This document shows positions 59,712-64,000 of a stretch of 64,000 bases of DNA, in pieces; the stretch's first letter is position 1; each line of letters starts with the position of its first letter. The notes beneath the pieces are model-generated. The model searched no databases, had not been told where the DNA came from, and saw nothing but the letters and a program-made list of their open reading frames with translations. This stretch comes from Phascolarctobacterium sp. (GTDB taxonomy: Bacteria > Bacillota > Negativicutes > Acidaminococcales > Acidaminococcaceae): the NCBI GenBank assembly GCA_030531205.1, contig JAUNOC010000002.1, forward strand, positions 1-64,000, in the 5' to 3' direction. The position numbers and the translations under genes were made by a program.

Positions 59712-60500
59712 TTGGATAATACTTTTCGCGGTGAATTTTATAAACGCAAAAGAAGACGTCGCCTACGAATGTTGCGAAATCTTTTCATTTTGGTTTTAGT
59801 AGTGGGGTCTTTGTATGAGGCATGGTCCTATGTCCATGACCCTGATTTTGCTTTTGGCAGTATTCAGGTCAGCGGTACCCGCAAATTATCTAATGATGAT
59901 ATTTTGCAAATGTCAGGGGAGAGGAGGCCAATAAATATTGTCAATTTGAACAGTACCCGGGTTGAAAATGCTATTAGCCATGATGTGCGGTTTGTCAGTG
60001 CCAAATGCCGTTATGAATGGCCGGCAGTTTTTCATGTGAGTGTGGTAGAGCGTTCACCGGCTATCTATGTAAGTGATAACTATGGCTCTTATGTTAAAGT
60101 TGACTACGAAGGTATTATTATGAGCATTACTAAGGGTGTGCCGGACAGCAGTGCGCCTGTTTTGCTCAAGGAAAGTTTGGAAAATAGTTTTGTAGGGGAT
60201 AAGGTCAATAATCAGAGAATATTGTCAGTATTGAAATTTATGAACGGTTTAAGTTTTGAAGCATGTTCGGATTTGGCAGAAATCAGCATTGATGAATATG
60301 ATAATCTGCAGATGGTTTTGAAAACAGGAGTAAAATTAGTTGTAGGTTCGTTGCCTGAAGCTTACAGCAAGGCATCAACATATATGACAATATACAATGA
60401 GATAAAAGGAAAAGTGTTGGATGTAGAGTTTGTTGATATGCGTTATGATAAGCCCTACATTCGGTTGCGTCAGGGGCACAAGGCAGAAATAAAAAAATAA
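59712..60500 (+). CDS. ftsQ: Cell division protein FtsQ/DivIB
   Basis: A 262-aa bitopic protein: basic cytoplasmic tail (KRKRRRRLRMLRN), one membrane helix (about 22-38), a POTRA domain (FGSIQVSGTRKLSNDDILQ, about 48-66) and the FtsQ beta domain. Links FtsL/FtsB to the divisome. TTG start with AGAGGG 5-10 nt upstream; only choice near the membrane segment. Confidence 0.9.
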   Translation: MDNTFRGEFYKRKRRRRLRMLRNLFILVLVVGSLYEAWSYVHDPDFAFGSIQVSGTRKLSNDDILQMSGERRPINIVNLNSTRVENAISHDVRFVSAKCRYEWPAVFHVSVVERSPAIYVSDNYGSYVKVDYEGIIMSITKGVPDSSAPVLLKESLENSFVGDKVNNQRILSVLKFMNGLSFEACSDLAEISIDEYDNLQMVLKTGVKLVVGSLPEAYSKASTYMTIYNEIKGKVLDVEFVDMRYDKPYIRLRQGHKAEIKK

Positions 60501-60509
60501 AAAAGATAA

Positions 60510-60538
60510 TTGCTAAAAATTCAAATATGTAGTATACT
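60510..60538 (+). promoter_or_regulatory. Promoter of ftsZ
   Basis: TTGCTA (60510-60515), 17-nt spacer, TATACT (60533-60538), about 65 nt before the ftsZ ATG. It gives ftsZ its own transcript within the dcw cluster. Confidence 0.7.
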
Positions 60539-60605
60539 TATATGCGAAAAAAACTACATATTGTGTTTTTGGTTCAAAATAAAGTTTTATTCAAGGAGAG
60601 CAAAA

Positions 60606-61730
60606 ATGGAAAGTATGTTTGATGATTTTATTGGAAATAATTTGGCAGACGGCACTGCTGATTTAAAAGTAATTGGTGTTGGCGGTGGCGGCGGTAATGC
60701 GGTGAACCGTATGATTGAAGCCGGAGTTAAAAATGTTGATTTCATTGCAGCCAATACGGATATGCGTGCTTTGAGCAGTAATCTTGCAGGTAAAAAGATT
60801 CAATTAGGTAAGGAATGTACCAGGGGTTTGGGGGCAGGTTCCAAGCCGGAGGTTGGTGCTAAGGCGGCAGAGGAAAGCCGTGCGGAAATTGAAGATTTGG
60901 TCAAAGGTGCAGATATGGTATTTGTTACTGCCGGCATGGGTGGCGGCACTGGTACAGGTGCGGCTCCTATTGTGGCTGAATGTGCCAAGGCGGCAGGTGC
61001 AGTTACCGTTGGTGTTGTTACCAAACCTTTTGATTATGAAGGTTCCCGTAAAATGAAAGTGGCTATGGAAGGTATTGAAAAACTGCAAGAAAAAGTAGAT
61101 ACTTTGTTGGTTATTCCTAATCAGAAACTTTTGGAAGTAGTTGATAAAAGAACAACTATGTTAGAGGCTTTTCACATGGCGGATGAGGCATTGCGTATGG
61201 GCGTGCAAGGCATTTCCGATATTATCAGTGAAGAAGGTCTTATCAATGTGGACTTTGCAGATGTGAAAACAGTTATGAGTGAGCAGGGCGGTGCCTTGAT
61301 GGGTATCGGTTCTGCACGTGGCGAAGGGGCTGCGGAACAGGCGGCTATGGCGGCGATTCAATCAAAATTATTGGAAGAGAGAATTGATGGTGCTAAAGGT
61401 GTTATTATCAATATTGTTGGCGGTCATGATTTGGGATTGCAAGATTATGATGCAGCTTGCAGAGTTATCAAACAGTCCTGTGCAGAAGATGCCAATGTTA
61501 TTTGCGGTCTCAGAATGAATGAAGGTATGGGTGATGAGATTCGGGTTACCGTTATTGCTACAGGTTTCAAAAGAGGCATGTTCTCTGAAAGACCGAAACA
61601 ACCTAAACCATTTACTTTTGGTAATCCAAGCACAACAGCAGCGCCTATGGAAGAAAAAAGCAGTGATGATGGGGTAAACAACAATGCTCCTTTTTCTAAT
61701 GTACCGGCATGGTTGAAGAATAAGAGGTAA
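60606..61730 (+). CDS. ftsZ: Cell division GTPase FtsZ
   Basis: A 374-aa tubulin homologue: [20 protein letters not shown] (about 20-39), GTP signature [14 protein letters not shown] near 115-128, and the C-terminal core KRGMFSE; the tail ends VPAWLKNKR, the conserved peptide for ZipA/FtsA/SepF-type partners. ATG 60606 has AAGGAG 8 nt upstream; the earlier in-frame codons overlap the promoter. ftsA is absent between ftsQ and ftsZ, so membrane tethering may rely on SepF. Confidence 0.96.
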   Translation: MESMFDDFIGNNLADGTADLKVIGVGGGGGNAVNRMIEAGVKNVDFIAANTDMRALSSNLAGKKIQLGKECTRGLGAGSKPEVGAKAAEESRAEIEDLVKGADMVFVTAGMGGGTGTGAAPIVAECAKAAGAVTVGVVTKPFDYEGSRKMKVAMEGIEKLQEKVDTLLVIPNQKLLEVVDKRTTMLEAFHMADEALRMGVQGISDIISEEGLINVDFADVKTVMSEQGGALMGIGSARGEGAAEQAAMAAIQSKLLEERIDGAKGVIINIVGGHDLGLQDYDAACRVIKQSCAEDANVICGLRMNEGMGDEIRVTVIATGFKRGMFSERPKQPKPFTFGNPSTTAAPMEEKSSDDGVNNNAPFSNVPAWLKNKR

Positions 61731-61735
61731 GGGAA

Positions 61736-62200
61736 ATGAAATGTCCTTTTTGCGGATTTGAAGACAGCAGGGTAGTTGATAGCCGTAGTGTTGACGAAAA
61801 TAGCACTATCAGGCGGCGCAGGGAATGTCCGGAATGTGGCAGGCGTTTTACCACTTATGAAAAATATGAAGAAACTCCTTTGGTAGTAAGCAAGAAAGAC
61901 GGCAGACGTGAACTTTTTGACGATAAAAAACTTTTGGGCGGTTTGCTGAAGGCCTTTGAAAAAAGACCTGTATCCTATGACAGAATTAAGGAAATTGCAG
62001 ATGCCATTGAAAGGGAATTACGTCTGACTGGTGACAGCGAGGTAACTTCTAATGCCATTGGTGAAAAGGTTATGCAGTATCTGGAAAAGACGGATCAAAT
62101 AGCTTATGTGCGTTTCGCCAGTGTGTACCGTCAATTTGCAGATGTGAATAATTTTATGCAGGAAATTCAAAAAATGATGAAAAGGAATGAAAAAAAATAA
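61736..62200 (+). CDS. nrdR: Transcriptional repressor NrdR
   Basis: A 154-aa regulator of ribonucleotide reductase genes: zinc ribbon MKCPFCGFEDSRVVDSR with CPFC (3-6) and CPEC (31-34), then an ATP-cone domain (PLVVSKKDGRRELFDDKKLL, about 47-66). Binds NrdR boxes when dATP is high. 5 nt after ftsZ and probably co-transcribed. Confidence 0.96.
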   Translation: MKCPFCGFEDSRVVDSRSVDENSTIRRRRECPECGRRFTTYEKYEETPLVVSKKDGRRELFDDKKLLGGLLKAFEKRPVSYDRIKEIADAIERELRLTGDSEVTSNAIGEKVMQYLEKTDQIAYVRFASVYRQFADVNNFMQEIQKMMKRNEKK

Positions 62201-62212
62201 AAGTAATTTTTC

Positions 62213-62242
62213 TTACCGCCTGAGGGCGGTAATTTTTTTTTG
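62213..62242 (+). terminator. Terminator after nrdR
   Basis: TTACCGCC/GGCGGTAA stem with a 4-nt loop and a run of eight or more T. Confidence 0.9.
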
Positions 62243-62251
62243 TATATTTTG

Positions 62252-62280
62252 TTGTATATAAATTAATTCTGTGCTAAAAT
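62252..62280 (+). promoter_or_regulatory. Promoter of the asp23-amaP-nusB operon
   Basis: TTGTAT (62252-62257), 17-nt spacer, TAAAAT (62275-62280), 39 nt before the first gene. Confidence 0.55.
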
Positions 62281-62319
62281 ATAACATTATATAAATAAAT
62301 ACATTTATAGGATGGGTAT

Positions 62320-62898
62320 ATGGGGTTTAGAAAAAAGATTTTGTCCGCTGTCCGTAAGGTACAAAAAACCTTTAACGAAGAGGCGGGGACAAAGGAACAG
62401 AATAAGAATTTGCCTGAAGTTGAGGATCAAGTTACAACTAAGGATGAAAATTTGAATGTTGTGACGGATAATACTCAGCAGCAGGATGTTGGCGACATTA
62501 AGATTGCCACAGAAGTAATTTGTGTTGTTGCTTCTATGGCGGCTCTGGAAGTTCCCGGTGTGCTGGAAATGAGTGGCGGTCTGGTGGATGATGTGGCAAA
62601 ACTTATGGGTAAGGAAAAAACATCCAAGGGTGTGCGAGTGGATTTTGAAGGAAAATTATTGCACTTAACTTTGTATCTGGTGGTTGAGTTTGGCTGTAAT
62701 ATTCCTGAACTGGCACTAAATGTGCAGGAGCATGTAAAGTCACAGGTTGAGGTTATGGCAGGTTACGAAGTGCAATCTGTGGATGTGCATATAGAGAATG
62801 TGAAGAAAAAAATGGAAAAGGAATTAGAAGATACAAAGGAAGTTGAAGAAGTGAAGAATTTGGAAGACACGGAGGAGGAAAAGCATGAATCTGATTGA
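62320..62898 (+). CDS. Asp23/Gls24 family envelope stress protein
   Basis: A 192-aa Asp23/Gls24 protein: conserved IKIATEVICVVASMAALEVPGV (about 60-81), GVRVDFEGKLLHLTLYLVVEFG (about 105-126), and QVEVMAGYEVQSVDVHIENV near 145, flanked by charged low-complexity N- and C-terminal tails. Family members are membrane-associated through AmaP and respond to cell envelope stress. Its end overlaps amaP by 14 nt. Confidence 0.92.
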   Translation: MGFRKKILSAVRKVQKTFNEEAGTKEQNKNLPEVEDQVTTKDENLNVVTDNTQQQDVGDIKIATEVICVVASMAALEVPGVLEMSGGLVDDVAKLMGKEKTSKGVRVDFEGKLLHLTLYLVVEFGCNIPELALNVQEHVKSQVEVMAGYEVQSVDVHIENVKKKMEKELEDTKEVEEVKNLEDTEEEKHESD

Positions 62899-63400
62899 CA
62901 GGATTATTCTCACAATATATACGGCTTTTATGGCCTGTGTTTCAGCGGTAACTGTGCTTTGCAGTTTGGATTTAATTCCTCACAGATTTATTGCATCTGT
63001 TATTGCAGGAATTCCTGGCAACACTATGTACTGCGTGGGCGGTGTGATTTTGTTGCTGGTCAGTGTAAGATTATTGATTGCCAATGTTAGTCCCAGCAGC
63101 AGTTCCTTGCTTTTGAATGATTCTGAAAATGGCAGGGTTCAGGTTGGCATTAGCGCCATTGAGGATTATGCGGCGGCATTGGCGCAGGAAATATACGGGG
63201 TGTTTAATGTGAAGGCGATTGCGGAACGGAAGGATGAAAAAATTTCTATCCGCATTAATGCCAGTATTGAACCGGGCGTAGTGATTCCCTCTGCCAGTGA
63301 GGATGTGAAAAACAACGTGCGTGAGGGTTTGAAGAAAGCTACTGCCATTGAAGTTGACGGTGTGGAAATCTACTTCAAGCAGATTAAGGCACAGGAATAA
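62885..63400 (+). CDS. amaP: Alkaline shock response membrane anchor protein AmaP
   Basis: A 171-aa protein with two N-terminal membrane segments (about 7-27 and 46-66) and a cytoplasmic Asp23-like region (GRVQVGISAIEDYAAALAQE onwards). It anchors Asp23 at the membrane. GGAGGAAAA precedes the ATG within the asp23 end. Confidence 0.9.
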   Translation: MNLIDRIILTIYTAFMACVSAVTVLCSLDLIPHRFIASVIAGIPGNTMYCVGGVILLLVSVRLLIANVSPSSSSLLLNDSENGRVQVGISAIEDYAAALAQEIYGVFNVKAIAERKDEKISIRINASIEPGVVIPSASEDVKNNVREGLKKATAIEVDGVEIYFKQIKAQE

Positions 63401-63411
63401 GGAGGCGGAAG

Positions 63412-63639
63412 ATGTTTAATCAGATTTTAGCTGATTTGTGGAATAATTTTCGTGGTCGCCTTATTTGTTCATTGTTTGGGGCTTTCACAGGATTTATGTT
63501 CATTTGGTTGGGGGTATTGCAGACCCTGTTTTTACTTTTCTGTATTGGGTTTGGTTTCTTTTTGGGAAACAAACTTGATAAAAAGGAAGATTTGTTGGAA
63601 TGGTTGGATAGGTTGTTGCCGGCGGGTTATCACAGATGA
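63412..63639 (+). CDS. DUF2273 family small membrane protein
   Basis: A 75-aa protein with two hydrophobic helices (about 17-33 and 34-51) followed by GNKLDKKEDLLEWLDRLLP, the DUF2273 pattern. It regularly accompanies asp23 and amaP, and function is unknown. AAGGAGG upstream; ATGA overlap with nusB. Confidence 0.9.
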   Translation: MFNQILADLWNNFRGRLICSLFGAFTGFMFIWLGVLQTLFLLFCIGFGFFLGNKLDKKEDLLEWLDRLLPAGYHR

Positions 63640-64000
63640 GAAGATTAGCAAGGGAATTGGCGTTGCAAGCACTTTTTCAAATTGAGTTTTCTCAAAAAGT
63701 TACTTTGGATTTGGCTTTAGATTGTGCTTTGGCAGCAGAACATAATAATAAAATCAATAAAAAACAAGAGGCAGATGTACTTGATTATGCCAAAATTTTG
63801 GTGGCAGGTGTAAAAGAACATTGTTCGGAAATTGATCAGATTATTTCTGTAGCATTGGAAAATTGGCGCATGGAACGGTTGGGAAATGCTGAGAAAATGA
63901 TTTTACGCCTGGCTGTTTATGAAATACAATTTGCTGTTGAAAAAGTACCTGCAGGAGTTGCGGTCAATGAGGCAGTAGAACTGGCTAAGATTTATGGTGA
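63636..64000 (+). CDS. nusB: Transcription antitermination factor NusB (partial)
   Basis: First 121 codons; the 3' end lies beyond the window. RRLARELALQALFQIEFSQ start, NWRMERLGNAEKMILRLAVYE and VAVNEAVELAKIYG are typical of NusB, an RNA-binding all-helical protein that works with NusE (S10) in rRNA antitermination. ATGA overlap with the DUF2273 gene. Confidence 0.94.
   Translation, partial: MRRLARELALQALFQIEFSQKVTLDLALDCALAAEHNNKINKKQEADVLDYAKILVAGVKEHCSEIDQIISVALENWRMERLGNAEKMILRLAVYEIQFAVEKVPAGVAVNEAVELAKIYG

Overview
The window looks like a chromosomal segment of an AT-rich, diderm Firmicute, most probably a member of the Negativicutes (an Acidaminococcaceae/Phascolarctobacterium-like anaerobe). 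The gene order is Firmicute-like: yybS-gdpP-rplI-dnaB, est-rnr-smpB, secE-nusG-rplK-rplA-rplJ-rplL, mraZ-rsmH-ftsL-mur, and asp23-amaP-DUF2273-nusB. It sits beside an AcrAB-type RND efflux pump that only makes sense with an outer membrane. MurE carries the DNPR signature of meso-diaminopimelate cell walls, and rubrerythrin with a Fur/PerR regulator points to an anaerobe. The genus-level assignment is inference.

Layout. 1-1.8 kb: accessory islet with a NERD-domain protein and an unknown protein. 1.8-7.3 kb: a sodium:solute symporter, a DUF559 nuclease-like gene enclosed in inverted repeats, and dnaE. 7.5-9.7 kb: small type IV pilus cluster (prepilin peptidase, PilM/PilN fusion, PilO). 9.7-12.9 kb: esterase, RNase R, SmpB (deeply overlapping). 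13-16.3 kb: feoAB divergent from a fur/perR-rubrerythrin pair. 16.4-21.2 kb (minus strand): dnaB, rplI, gdpP, yybS. 21.3-28 kb: gluQ, two unknown genes and the RND pump. 28-29.2 kb: gene-free region full of interspersed repeats and paired palindromes. 29.2-31.8 kb: four-gene cryptic islet ending in a degenerate M48-type metallopeptidase. 32-36.4 kb: adenine uptake and deamination, rpmE, DUF1385. 36.7-42.6 kb: SbmA/YddA-like ABC exporter, HutP, MATE pump, polar amino acid ABC transporter, YhcH family protein. 42.6-46.5 kb: tRNAs Tyr-fMet-Thr-Met and the ribosomal protein/secE/nusG block. 46.5-48.6 kb: larA and an unknown minus-strand gene. 49.1-61.7 kb: division and cell wall (dcw) cluster with an in-frame MurG-MurC fusion and no ftsI, ftsW, murB or ftsA. 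61.7-64 kb: nrdR, asp23, amaP, DUF2273 and the start of nusB.

Structures not explained by ordinary genes. (1) A family of about nine interspersed inverted-repeat elements shares the core ATGTTCCTGTGATTATA; one copy carries the DUF559 gene and the others look like non-autonomous derivatives, which suggests an undescribed nuclease-linked mobile element. (2) Pairs of short palindromes with constant AATCT...AGATT arms and variable centres recur in the gene-free regions. (3) The cryptic four-gene islet has a pseudo-peptidase. (4) At least four genes have a TATAAT-like box exactly 6 nt before the ATG, as expected for leaderless transcripts. (5) The feoAB and fur promoters share one 18-bp palindrome that contains both -35 boxes. 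These are readings by eye; no database search or folding program was run.
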